From contig CBDCVN010000013.1 in NCBI GenBank assembly GCA_965223045.1, forward strand, positions 1,240,001-1,304,000: a stretch of 64,000 bases of DNA, written 5' to 3'. Made by a program: the position numbers and the translations under genes. Of the stretch, positions 27,501 through 35,621 are shown piece after piece. Under the pieces are notes generated by a model. That model worked only from the letters and a program-made list of their open reading frames with translations, made no database searches and was not told the origin of the DNA. Position 1 is the first letter of the stretch. Each line of letters starts with the position of its first letter. The DNA comes from CBDCVN01 sp965223045 (GTDB taxonomy: Bacteria > Deinococcota > Deinococci > Deinococcales > Trueperaceae).

Positions 27501-29677
27501 CTAGTGGCAAAAGAATTGAATTTCCCAATAGAACACTGGCTGAGTATCTAGCTGCTAAAATGTTTGTAGAAAAGTCTAAGGTTAGTGTTCTTGCCAATTA
27601 CTTAGATAGCAACCTTTGGTATGAGATCATCCGCTTTGCCCTATGGCATAGTAAACAAGATAGCAAAGAGCAACACCAAAAACTTATAGATGCTATTGCC
27701 CAAGAAATAGATAAAAAGAGCGCTAAGCAAAGAGATATTTGCTTTTTTCTACTTTCATGCTTAGAGAGTAGATTACATCTGACACCTAGTTTTGAAAAGG
27801 CTATTGCAAAAGCTGTTGAGCTATTCCTGCCGCTAGAAAATCCCCAAGAAGTTATTTTGGTTTCTTATGCAGGTGATTGGGCTGTACCTTATTTAGGCTT
27901 TGAACCAAAAAGAAGATGGAAGCGACAGCAAACAGTTCATGCTATAGAAGCCCTAGCTCTTATTGGTACTCCTACAGCACTAGAAGCACTAGAGAGTTAC
28001 AAGGATTATAAACCTTATAGTAGCTTTACTGATGCTGAGCCAGTTATTAATGCTTTAATTGCATTATTTCCACAACTATATAACCATGTTTTAGACGATA
28101 TATTTACACACTTTGGTAGAAAAGTTAGACAACTAAAAGTTGTCAACCATACTGAGCTTGATAATCTGGACTTTCTTAAAAACCTACCACAACTCAATGC
28201 TTTAACACTTTACAATCTAGATAATATCCAGAGTCTAGAAGTTCTTAAAAATTTGCCACAGCTCAATGCTTTAACACTTTACAATCTAGATAATATCCAG
28301 AGCCTAGAAGTTCTTGAAAACTTGCCACAGCTAAATTCTTTATCCCTCTATGGTTTTGATAACATACAGAGTCTAGAGATTTTTAAAAACCTATCACAAC
28401 TCAATTCTCTATCTCTAAATGGTCTTGATAATATTCAAAGCCTAGAGGGACTTGAAAACTCACCACAACTTAGTTCTCTAACGCTTTCTCTTGAGAATAT
28501 CCAAAGCTTAGAGGGGCTTAAAAACTTACCACAACTCCATACCTTATCACTTAGCAATTTAGATTATATCCACAGCCTAGAGGGATTGGAAAACTTACCA
28601 CAGCTCAAAGATCTATACCTTGGTGACCTAGATAAGATCCAAAGCTTAGAAGGACTAAAAAACTTACCGCAGCTTAATTCTATAGATCTTTTCTACCTCA
28701 GTAAGGTTCGAAATCTCGAAGGACTGGAAAATTTGCCACAGCTCAATTCTCTATTCCTTTTTAATCTTGATAATCTTCAAAGCTTAAAGGGTCTTAAAAA
28801 CTTACCACAGCTTAAATCTCTAGAACTTTTAAGCCTTGCTAACTTACAGGACCTAGAGGAATTGGAAAACTTACCACAGCTTAATTCTCTAGATCTTTTC
28901 GATCTTCCTAATCTCAAAAGCCTAGAAGAACTAACAAACTTACCACAGCTTAATTCTTTACAACTTAGTAATCTTGTTAACCTCCAAAACCTAGAGGAAT
29001 TAACAAGATTATTGCACCTCAATTCTCTATATCTTTACAATTTAGCTAATTTGCAGAGTATAGAGTGGCTGAAAAACTTGCCACAGCTTAATTCTCTATC
29101 ACTTTCCAGTTTCAATAACTTCCAGGGCTTAGAGATGCTGAAAAACTTACCACACCTCAATTCTCTACAACTTTACGATTTCAATAATTTCCAGGATTTA
29201 GAGCTGCTGAAAAACTTACCGCTTAATTCTTTAGAACTTTATAATCTCGATAATCTCCAAAGTTTAGAAGTGCTTAAATACCTACCGCAGCTTAATTCTT
29301 TGAAACTTTCTAATCTTAACAATCTTCAAAACCTAGGGGTGCTTCAATACCTGCCACAGCTTAATTCTTTAAAACTTTCTAACCTTGATAACCTACAAAA
29401 CCTAGAGGTGCTTAAATACCTACCACAGCTTAATTCTTTAGAACTTTCCAGTATTGTTGACCTCTGGAGTCTAGAGGGGTTGAAGGATCTACCACAGCTC
29501 AATTCTCTCTCTCTTTCTGATCTTGATAAACTCCAAGACCTAGAGGTGCTTAAGAATTTACCAAAACTAGCTTCTCTATCACTTAGCAATTTGTCAGAAA
29601 TGGGAATGCAGAACAAGATTTATAAATTTGAATCTTTAGAAGAAGTTCAAAGGTTCTTGTATCAGTTTGGGATATAG
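24569..29677 (+). CDS. LRR-NACHT-LRR NLR-like STAND NTPase
   Basis: 1702 residues. An N-terminal cap (RDRINEAKDKQLTELNLS) leads into a long N-terminal LRR array of the LPPEIGQLSNLQSLDLS type (about 20-590). A linker follows, then a NACHT NTPase (about 640-930) with P-loop GEASLGKTT (668-676), Walker B LLIDGVDE (about 751-758) and FPNRTLAEYLAA. A helical region (about 930-1190) precedes 21 LRRs of 23 residues (about 1193-1670) and a YQFGI end. No signal peptide or membrane helix is seen, so it is cytoplasmic. Bacterial NACHT proteins include antiphage sensors. Here LRRs lie on both sides and no classical effector domain is visible. The C-terminal repeats are nearly identical in DNA, inviting repeat-number change. 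ATG 24569 matches the paralogue start. Confidence 0.9.
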   Translation: MSSSEIPQKVRDRINEAKDKQLTELNLSYLDLIEVPTEVFSLSNLKRLNLNANKLEHLPSETGQLVNLEVLEISFNKGNKLGHFLSEIGQLSSLKSLDLSRSQLEYLPSEIGQLSNLQLLDLRYNKLQRLPSEISQLSSLQSLDISNSLLEYITPEIGQLSSLQSLNLYDNQLQYLPLEVGQLSNLQSLGLGYNQLKQFPPEIGQLSNLQSLDLNHNQLKQFPPEIGQLSNLQSLDLSFNQFKQLPTEINQLSNLKSLKLNDNKLEQLPPEIGKLSNLQSLNLSDNQFKHLPPEIGQLSNLLSLYLGNIQFEHIPSEIFQLSNLQYLGLASNKLEHLPSEIGQLSSLRWLAIEGTQIKQLPPEIGKLSNLEELHLSKNQLEHIPPEVGQLFSKRLWQLDLSGNKLEHLFLEINLFSDLQFLDLSKNKFKHLSLPPKIVELSQLQSLDLSENQLEYLLPKISELRNLESLDLSANQLKRLPPEIGQLHYLKNLQLSGNQLKHLPPDIGKLSRLEQLNLYGNKLEHIPLEITELSNLYSLDLGNNPIKDIPAKIVEDSKAMPILDYLKEELLSTNPNRETSKSDKAKQPYLAPQPAKFNDQANKHEAFELEYRRAVEATLNKPDLFGVTLKQYKLPKAYMSLSVWSKLMRHKIDSIDGILFSNKQLLLLGEASLGKTTMLNWLTVHAARKEFPGLYLMNKWKEYTPFLLRMCDQEKFNLKDPSTFMYLVEEALSSDTPKNWVQHKLADGKGMLLIDGVDEIPTEDYNDVKSWINDLHEQYPEAPIIITSRKEAIKEDWLRTEGFSNAVLLPMQKQGIEAFIDDWHEAIAELDPLDKAELPKRAKKLLEHIEQHQSLELLAQSPLLCAALCELNRNSGNMPSNRMELYDAFINLLLEKRDDGKVTSGLFEDSQLQGLVQELAYWMLAKGKHQTLTFVAKESEIKEHLDSIWPDLRAKDQENLKSEEVLKDILERSGLLSHTSGKRIEFPNRTLAEYLAAKMFVEKSKVSVLANYLDSNLWYEIIRFALWHSKQDSKEQHQKLIDAIAQEIDKKSAKQRDICFFLLSCLESRLHLTPSFEKAIAKAVELFLPLENPQEVILVSYAGDWAVPYLGFEPKRRWKRQQTVHAIEALALIGTPTALEALESYKDYKPYSSFTDAEPVINALIALFPQLYNHVLDDIFTHFGRKVRQLKVVNHTELDNLDFLKNLPQLNALTLYNLDNIQSLEVLKNLPQLNALTLYNLDNIQSLEVLENLPQLNSLSLYGFDNIQSLEIFKNLSQLNSLSLNGLDNIQSLEGLENSPQLSSLTLSLENIQSLEGLKNLPQLHTLSLSNLDYIHSLEGLENLPQLKDLYLGDLDKIQSLEGLKNLPQLNSIDLFYLSKVRNLEGLENLPQLNSLFLFNLDNLQSLKGLKNLPQLKSLELLSLANLQDLEELENLPQLNSLDLFDLPNLKSLEELTNLPQLNSLQLSNLVNLQNLEELTRLLHLNSLYLYNLANLQSIEWLKNLPQLNSLSLSSFNNFQGLEMLKNLPHLNSLQLYDFNNFQDLELLKNLPLNSLELYNLDNLQSLEVLKYLPQLNSLKLSNLNNLQNLGVLQYLPQLNSLKLSNLDNLQNLEVLKYLPQLNSLELSSIVDLWSLEGLKDLPQLNSLSLSDLDKLQDLEVLKNLPKLASLSLSNLSEMGMQNKIYKFESLEEVQRFLYQFGI

Positions 29678-29696
29678 CTTGCCAAGTAAATAAAAT

Positions 29697-30098
29697 TTAC
29701 TTGGCTTTAAGTAGATCACGGATTTCAGTAAGTAGTACTTCTTCATTTGATGGTTTTGGTGGCGTTGTAGGTGCTTCTTCCTCTTGTTTTTTAAGGTTGT
29801 TGATTAATTTTATGGCAATAAATATTGCAAAAGCAATGATTGTGAAATCAACAATTGTTTGAATAAACTTCCCATAGTTAAGTGTGACAGCAGGCACATC
29901 TCCAGCTGCTTTTTGTAAAATTATAGCTAAATTAGAGAAATCAACTCCACCTAATAAAACTCCTATTGGGGGCGTTATTATGTCATTGACAAAAGATGAG
30001 ACAATTTGGCCAAATGCAGCACCAATGACAATTCCAACAGCCATATCGACTACATTACCCTTAACTGCAAACTCTTTGAACTCTTTGAAAAAACCCAT
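29697..30098 (-). CDS. mscL: Large-conductance mechanosensitive channel MscL
   Basis: A 133-residue membrane channel that opens under hypo-osmotic shock. The N-terminal amphipathic helix and pore helix read FKEFAVKGNVVDMAVGIVIG, followed by the periplasmic loop, second helix and the charged C-terminal bundle (LLTEIRDLL). The length is normal. It converges on the LRR-NACHT-LRR gene with a 19-bp gap. Confidence 0.95.
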   Translation of the reverse strand: MGFFKEFKEFAVKGNVVDMAVGIVIGAAFGQIVSSFVNDIITPPIGVLLGGVDFSNLAIILQKAAGDVPAVTLNYGKFIQTIVDFTIIAFAIFIAIKLINNLKKQEEEAPTTPPKPSNEEVLLTEIRDLLKAK

Positions 30099-30144
30099 AA
30101 TAATTTCCCTTCTTTATAAATTATAAGAACCTTAAGAAGCTAAA

Positions 30145-30379
30145 CTACTTCTTGATGAAAGTAACTACAACTAGAAAGATAATTGTGATTAATCCTATTA
30201 GTAGGATAATTGCAAAACAACCATCCTTAGCATTTTTCTCCTCGATTCTACCACGCTCTTTAGGAGTACCCTTAGGATCAATGCCTTCAGCTTCTAGATC
30301 ACTAAGAAGGTCTTTGGTGTAATCATTTGCCCAATCTGAAAACTTTGGTGCAACCTCACAACTACTTTCTAGCTCAAGG
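30145..30379 (-). pseudogene. Small membrane protein gene truncated by IS3
   Basis: An open leftward frame with no start: ...APKFSDWANDYTKDLL, then a charged stretch, one hydrophobic helix (CFAIILLIGLITIIFLVVV) and FIKK at the stop (30147-30145). Its 5' end is cut at the IS3 border (30380). The family is unrecognised. Confidence 0.6.
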
Positions 30380-30466
30380 TGAGCTTACCCCCAAAAACTG
30401 GACAGAAAACCCCGGCGAAATTAAGGTCCATAGAAGATGTAAAATATCTAGAATATGGAGATATAA

Positions 30467-30760
30467 ATGAGCCAGACAAAAGGAATAAGAAAAACATATA
30501 AGAAAGAATTCAAAGCTAAAGTTGCAGCAGCAGCCATAGTTGGAGAGAAGAATCTTGCAGAATTAGCAAATCAATATGGTGTACACACCACTCAAATTAA
30601 AGAATGGAAAAAAGCTGGATCAGAAGCATTGCATGAAAGATTTTCACTACTAAGGGGCAGGAAAGCCAAACTGCAAGAACGTAGAGAGGCTGCACTGTAC
30701 GAACAGATTGGCAAATTGAAAATGGAACTAGATTTTTTGTCCAAAGGGCTCAAAAACTGA
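30467..30760 (+). CDS. IS3-family transposase OrfA
   Basis: A 97-residue helix-turn-helix protein (ELANQYGVHTTQIKEWKKAG) with a C-terminal leucine-zipper-like helix. OrfB lies in the -1 frame. A run TTTTTTG at about 30733-30739 is a plausible slippery site to make the OrfAB fusion, giving ...FVQRAQKLSQEERMLIVDP. Confidence 0.9.
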   Translation: MSQTKGIRKTYKKEFKAKVAAAAIVGEKNLAELANQYGVHTTQIKEWKKAGSEALHERFSLLRGRKAKLQERREAALYEQIGKLKMELDFLSKGLKN

Positions 30761-30983
30761 GTCAAGAGGAACGTATGTTGATAGTCGATCCAAGGCACCC
30801 TCAATTGAGCATTACTAAGCAATGTGAGTTACTGAGACTGAATCGTAGTAGTTATTACTATCGACCTACAGGAATTAGTGACCTCAATGAAAAGTTGATG
30901 CAAAGGATAGATGAGTTGTATACAGATCATCCTTTTCTAGGTTATCGCAAGATAACAGCAATGCTAAATAGAGAAAGCTATAA

Positions 30984-32513
30984 TATTACAGCGCAATGTT
31001 GCATATTAAGTAAGGGGAAGTGCGAAAAAAGTGCGAGTGTGAATAATAAATTAAGGCTATGAAAAACATTTATAAAGCACACAATGAAATATTAGAAGAG
31101 GCCGTAAATTTAAGTCCTCCAGAATGCAACTTAGTTGAAGCAGATATAGAAGCGCTAGCAAAAGAACTCAAAGAATACGTAGCAGAGTTTGAAGAAGCAT
31201 TTAAACGACCTGAAAGTTTGATCTGGACAGGACATTATCTAAAAGGTTTGTTAAGCAACCTTGATCGAAAAAATATAGAAGCAATGGCACTATCAATAGG
31301 ACTGAATGTCCGTAGCATGCAAAACTTTGTAGGACAAAGCCCTTGGCAGTTAGAACCTGTGATTGACACGCATCAAAAACTTATTGCAGAAAGTTTAGGT
31401 AATGATGGAGTACTGATAGTTGATGAATCAGGGAATGTAAAACAAGGAAAAAGCTCAGTAGGAGTAGCAAGGCAATATTGTGGATCAGTAGGAAAAGTGG
31501 AGAACAGTCAAGTAGGAGTATACCTAGGGTATGCCAGTAACAAAGGACATACCTTAACAGAAGGGCAGTTGTACTTACCAGAACAATGGTTTGATAAAGA
31601 GCATGAACAAAAAAGGGAAGAATGTGGAGTGCCAAAGGATCTAGAATTTAGAACCAAACCAGAAATAGCGTTAGGAATGATAAAAAAGACAGAAGAGAGA
31701 GGGCATTTGAGCTTTGAATATGTGCTAGCAGATGCATTGTATGGAAATAATATCGAGTTTAGAGATGGAGTAGCTGAATTAGGAAAAAAGTACTTTACAG
31801 CAGTATCTTGCGATACGCAGGTATACAAGGAGAAGCCAGAGGTCAAGGTACCTGAATATAAAGGTAGGGGAAGGAAGCCGAAACTAGCAAGGGCAAATAT
31901 TGAATCAATACGGATAGATGAGTTAGCAAAGGAAATAGAAGCAGAAAAATGGAGTAAACATGTAGTGAAAGAAGGAAGTAAAGGGCCAATAGTATGTGAA
32001 TTTGCCTTTGAGCGAATATGGGAAACAAGGGGAGAAGAAGAGCCAGTGGAACTGTGGTTGGTAATTCGGCGTAACCTAAATGAGAAAAGAGAGATAAGCT
32101 ATTATTTGTGCAATGACTCAGAAGAAGTCAGCCTAGAAACATTAGTGTGGCTAAGTGGAATGAGATGGCCGATAGAAACATCGTTTGAGGAATCAAAAGA
32201 AGAACTGGGGCTTGATCACTACGAAACTAGAAGCTACTTAGGTTGGCATCACCATATACTATTAACTTGTCTAGCACATCATTTTCTGGTGAGGATGCGT
32301 TTAATGTTAGGAGAAAAGTCTCCAGCTTTAACTTTGCCACAGGCAAGAGTGCTGCTCAAGGCAGCAATACCGTTACCTAGATTGACAATAGCTCAATCAC
32401 TAAATCTAATTCGTTACTATCAGCGCAGAAATTATACTGCTTATGCTTCGCATCGAAAACGTACTCTTGCTATATTGTCTAGGAGTTATATTCCATGACA
32501 TTGCGCTGTAATA
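30984..32513 (+). mobile_element. IS701-family element, copy 1 (1530 bp)
   Basis: The ends are TATTACAGCGCAATGT and its inverted counterpart, flanked by the 4-bp target duplication ATAA (30980-30983 and 32514-32517). The second copy at 47252-48769 has the same ends and the same duplicated tetramer. Confidence 0.93.
31059..32498 (+). CDS. IS701-family transposase, copy 1
   Basis: A 479-residue DDE transposase. Signatures are LIVDESGNVKQGKSSVGVAR, the internal GYASNKGHTL, YVLADALYG, and the Glu motif WPIETSFEESKEELGLDHY. The frame is complete. It contains four residues (Lys-Tyr-Phe-Thr, before AVSCD) that the otherwise matching copy at 47327 lacks. Confidence 0.93.
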   Translation: MKNIYKAHNEILEEAVNLSPPECNLVEADIEALAKELKEYVAEFEEAFKRPESLIWTGHYLKGLLSNLDRKNIEAMALSIGLNVRSMQNFVGQSPWQLEPVIDTHQKLIAESLGNDGVLIVDESGNVKQGKSSVGVARQYCGSVGKVENSQVGVYLGYASNKGHTLTEGQLYLPEQWFDKEHEQKREECGVPKDLEFRTKPEIALGMIKKTEERGHLSFEYVLADALYGNNIEFRDGVAELGKKYFTAVSCDTQVYKEKPEVKVPEYKGRGRKPKLARANIESIRIDELAKEIEAEKWSKHVVKEGSKGPIVCEFAFERIWETRGEEEPVELWLVIRRNLNEKREISYYLCNDSEEVSLETLVWLSGMRWPIETSFEESKEELGLDHYETRSYLGWHHHILLTCLAHHFLVRMRLMLGEKSPALTLPQARVLLKAAIPLPRLTIAQSLNLIRYYQRRNYTAYASHRKRTLAILSRSYIP

Positions 32514-33211
32514 ATAAGGTCAATCATAAAAGAGTATATCGTTTGATGTGTCTGATGGGTTTGCAAGCTATATATGCCAAACCCAAACTAAGTAAACCAA
32601 AGGAAGGACATAAAATTTACCCATACCTTCTGAAAAACAAAATCATAAACAAACCAAATCAGGTATGGGCTAGTGATATTACGTATATACGTTTGCAAGG
32701 AGGATATTGCTATCTGGTAGTAGTAATGGATTGGTATAGCCGTTATGTTGTTTCATGGGAAGTTTCGAATAGCATGAAAGCAGAGTTTTGTATAGAAGCA
32801 TTAGAAGAGGCGTTGGAAGGAGAGAAGCCAGAGATATTCAATACAGATCAAGGTAGTCAGTACACAAGTCATGAGTTTACGGATATATTGAAGGCAAACG
32901 AAATAGCAATCAGCATGGACGGAAGAGGGTGCTACATGGATAATATATTTACAGAAAGGTTGTGGAGAACGGTAAAGTATGAAGAAGTATATCTAAAGGA
33001 ATACAAAAATATAGAGCAAGGAAGGGAAGAAATAGGAAAGTACTTACAATTTTATAACAGTGAACGTCCGCATCAATCATTGCAGTACAAAACGCCTGAA
33101 TTAGTTTACAGAGAGGAGAAAACTAAATCAATAATAACAGGATAGGTTGTTATCAAGCTTACAAACAATGTAATCTCAATTTGATATCATTTTAGTAGGT
33201 CTTAATTAACC

Positions 33212-33532
33212 TTAATTTTTTGTCCGATCAATTGGGTTCACCTCAACCCACCAAACTGGTGCATCAGGTTTTCGCAAATCCAGAGCATATACACAACCAG
33301 ATCCAGCACCGCCTAAACAGAAAAAGTGATTGGGCCAAGGCTTTACGCCGCCGAACATGCCTTTGCGAAGTTCTTGATTCTCAGAAATAAGCCTCTTTGC
33401 ATTGTCCCAAAGTTCAGTGTCATCGTTACCTGTACAAGCTGGAATAGGAAAATCAAGCATAAAATTGCGATATGTTGAGGGAAGCTTTAGCTTGAGCTCT
33501 TTCTCAATTAAATTAAGGTCACTCTCAGTCAT
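33212..33532 (-). CDS. SMI1/KNR4 (SUKH) family protein, possibly 3'-truncated
   Basis: 106 residues with the SUKH pattern: IEKELKLKLPSTYRNFMLDF near the N terminus and a later FFCLGGAGSGCVYALDL strand region. SUKH proteins are often immunity proteins against secreted toxins. The ATG at 33532 overlaps the sirtuin stop by four bases (ATGA), so the pair is translationally coupled. The end (PIDRTKN) is short for the family, and the adjacent IS3 may have removed the natural C terminus. Confidence 0.72.
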   Translation of the reverse strand: MTESDLNLIEKELKLKLPSTYRNFMLDFPIPACTGNDDTELWDNAKRLISENQELRKGMFGGVKPWPNHFFCLGGAGSGCVYALDLRKPDAPVWWVEVNPIDRTKN

Positions 33533-34212
33533 AAAAACTTTAACCACTCTGATACCACTCTTGGTACTCCTACTGTAGCCTTTTCGTTTATGACGTGTAC
33601 TTTATTATCAGCTAACTTAACTGATGGATCAACAAGAGCAATTTCTGAACCTTCTTTTGCCTCAGTTATCAACGAAGCTGCAGGGTAAACAGATAGAGAC
33701 GTTTCCACAATTAACAATTTGCTGGCAGAATTTACAATTTCTAGGGCCTTTTCATACAAAGGGACTTGTTCACCAAACCAAACAACATGTGGTCTTAACT
33801 GACTTCCCTTTTCACATTTATCTCCCAATTCAATATCATTGCCGTGAGTGTCATATATTAGCTCAGGATATGCTGAGCTTCTAGACTTCATAATTTCACC
33901 ATGTATATGAATTATTTGTTGTGACCCAGCTCTTTCGTGCAGATTATCAATGTTTTGAGTAATGACAGTAACATTATATTTGCTTTCTAGCTCAACTAAA
34001 GCTTTATGCGCTAAATTTGGTTGTACGGATAGAACTTCTCGCCTACGCTTATTGTAAAAATCTAGAACCAAACGTTTATCCTTTGCCCAGCCTTCTGGAG
34101 AGGCAACATCCTCTATCTTATGTTCATTCCACAAGCCTCCTGAACCTCTAAAGGTTGCTATGCCACTTTCGGCACTGATTCCTGCACCAGTAATGATAAC
34201 TATGTTTTCCAT
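33529..34212 (-). CDS. Sirtuin (Sir2-family) NAD-dependent protein
   Basis: A 227-residue Rossmann-fold sirtuin with GAGISAESGIATFRG, QNIDNLHERAG, the catalytic His in HIHGE, and LRPHVVWFGE. The zinc-ribbon Cys pairs of CobB are absent, with only one Cys (GDKCEKG) in that region. The usual GTS before VYPAA reads ETS. It could be a protein deacylase or an NAD-consuming enzyme. Coupling to a SUKH protein raises a toxin/immunity or defence possibility (inference). Confidence 0.85.
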   Translation of the reverse strand: MENIVIITGAGISAESGIATFRGSGGLWNEHKIEDVASPEGWAKDKRLVLDFYNKRRREVLSVQPNLAHKALVELESKYNVTVITQNIDNLHERAGSQQIIHIHGEIMKSRSSAYPELIYDTHGNDIELGDKCEKGSQLRPHVVWFGEQVPLYEKALEIVNSASKLLIVETSLSVYPAASLITEAKEGSEIALVDPSVKLADNKVHVINEKATVGVPRVVSEWLKFL

Positions 34213-34328
34213 TGATCAATTTTAATTTCCTGAGGAGTATAATTCAGCCTAATAAATCCTTTGGAGGTTTTGTAAATAGTTTTGTCAAATTGTTCAGCAA
34301 TACTATCAAAAAAGATATCTTTGTTAAG
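34200..34328 (-). pseudogene. 3' remnant of a gene upstream of the sirtuin
   Basis: An open frame with no native start: LNKDIFFDSIAEQFDKTIYK, then GFIRLNYTPQEIKIDQWKT, overlapping the sirtuin start by 13 bp. Its 5' side is replaced at 34329 by an 86-bp repeat, so the gene was truncated by insertion or rearrangement. The original operon probably held three genes. Confidence 0.6.
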
Positions 34329-34414
34329 CTCATGTCTTGCAAGAAAAAATGTGTTTAGGACATAGAAGACTAAAATGGCTTGAGAGTAAAAATAGCCTAA
34401 ATTCATGAAGAATT
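34329..34414. repeat. 86-bp repeat, copy 1
   Basis: Identical by eye to 54625-54710. In both places it abuts a truncated gene: the gene upstream of the sirtuin here, and a REP-associated transposase there. It may be one end of an unrecognised mobile element. No inverted repeats are visible at its ends. Confidence 0.85.
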
Positions 34415-34457
34415 ACCAATGAAACTTGCTTAGCAAATTTCCCTAAATGATCTTTAA

Positions 34458-35600
34458 TTAAATTAAAACTCCACTTAATCCTTGTTCTGATAAACGTTCT
34501 CGAAAATATATCTTCTCCCTCAGTCTTTCACACTCCTTTTCCTTTGCTGCTAATATCCATTCCCCTATTAATACCTCTGCTATTTGCCTTGCTGCCTGTT
34601 CCATTGTTAGTTTGTGTCTTATATCTGTTCTTAACCCCTCTTTCGCTCTTTCTAACATCGCTAAGCTATATGCCAAAAACGTATGATATATCCACATCTT
34701 TATTCCTATTTCCGTCCTTAATCTCGTTTCTTTCAATCCAAAATCATACTTTACGCTTTGAAAAAAAGTCTCTATCAACCATCTCATTCGATACCTTTTT
34801 CTTAACCACTTCCCTGAAGCTTTAAATGTTGAAACCGTATAATACATCTTGTATTTCCCATCTCTTCTTATTCGCGCACTACTGACTGTTAACTCTATTT
34901 CTCTTATGTCATGCAATCTTACTTTTGCTCCCCTTTTAACTTCACACACTTTCTGTCCTGTCACTAGTTTTCTATCTTTCCTTATTCCTACTATTGTCCT
35001 ATCAAATCCTAGCTTTTTACACCCCCTGATTAATTCTTTTGTTCCAAATCCTGCATCTGCTAGCACTACTGTACGACTTGGCCACATTTCTGGTGGAAAG
35101 TCCTTTAGTATTTGTAATGCTAGTTTTACTTGTGTTGTTCTTCCTTTCCCTAAATATATACGAAATGCTAGAGGAAAAGATACATGCCCAACATGGGCAT
35201 GTAGGACAACTATATGAATGCCAAATATCTTGTTAAACAAAAACACAAAAGGCAATTTAACTCCTGTTTTTTCAATGCTGGTCAGGTCTACCTTAAGAGC
35301 AATGTGAGCGCGTCTACCACGACGATTTGCATTACTGTAAAGAAGCCAAAGGATACAAAGCTGCCATTCACTCAGAGTAGAAGAGAATTCTCTGTACATC
35401 CTAGTCGTGTGGTTAGCAAAGAAACGACTAGCAGTACTGGGAGAAACTTCTTCAAGGTTTTGAAAAGTAGTTCTACTATTAGTTTTGAGGAAAAGATCGA
35501 GTAGGGCGAAAAGACACTTCAATTTGGTTTTAGTGTACAAGGTCTTTATTTTTTCTAGTAGATCACGACTATGTTTATCATGAATTGGTATGCCGTTCAT
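34458..35600 (-). CDS. IS4-family transposase
   Basis: 380 residues. DDE residues include Asp in ALKVDLTSIEK and in VVLADAGFGTKELI. The IS4 signature Y-x2-R-x3-E-x6-K is intact in YRMRWLIETFFQSVK. The frame is complete. I could not define inverted repeats, and a MITE begins 22 bp from its start. Confidence 0.88.
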   Translation of the reverse strand: MNGIPIHDKHSRDLLEKIKTLYTKTKLKCLFALLDLFLKTNSRTTFQNLEEVSPSTASRFFANHTTRMYREFSSTLSEWQLCILWLLYSNANRRGRRAHIALKVDLTSIEKTGVKLPFVFLFNKIFGIHIVVLHAHVGHVSFPLAFRIYLGKGRTTQVKLALQILKDFPPEMWPSRTVVLADAGFGTKELIRGCKKLGFDRTIVGIRKDRKLVTGQKVCEVKRGAKVRLHDIREIELTVSSARIRRDGKYKMYYTVSTFKASGKWLRKRYRMRWLIETFFQSVKYDFGLKETRLRTEIGIKMWIYHTFLAYSLAMLERAKEGLRTDIRHKLTMEQAARQIAEVLIGEWILAAKEKECERLREKIYFRERLSEQGLSGVLI

Positions 35601-35621
35601 ATAAAAACTTATTACACATTA

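Larger units (their letters stand above)
30775..33145 (+). pseudogene. IS3-family transposase OrfB, interrupted by IS701
   Basis: The 5' part (30775-30983) encodes the start through FLGYRKITAMLNRESY. The 3' part (from 32514) continues KVNHKRVYRLMCLMG through the DDE integrase core: SDITYIRLQGGYCYLVVVMD, FNTDQGSQYTS and SERPHQSL. The two halves join in frame once the IS701 and its ATAA duplication are removed. The second IS3 copy shows the uninterrupted junction. Confidence 0.9.
30380..33150 (+). mobile_element. IS3-family element, copy 1, split by IS701
   Basis: The left end, TGAGCTTACCCCCAAAAACT, is shared with the second copy at 54711. It contains orfA, then orfB interrupted at 30984-32513 by an IS701 element. 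I could not find a matching right-hand inverted repeat after orfB, so the right boundary is approximate and may be deleted. Confidence 0.82.

Noticed and set aside
28777..29616. Antisense open frames over the C-terminal LRRs
   Set aside because: Ser/Arg/Leu-rich translations follow the 69-bp repeat period, so they are artefacts.
34200..34406. 68-codon protein starting MNLGYF upstream of the sirtuin
   Set aside because: Its first 26 codons lie in the 86-bp repeat. Only the part from 34328 down is native, a truncated gene end.
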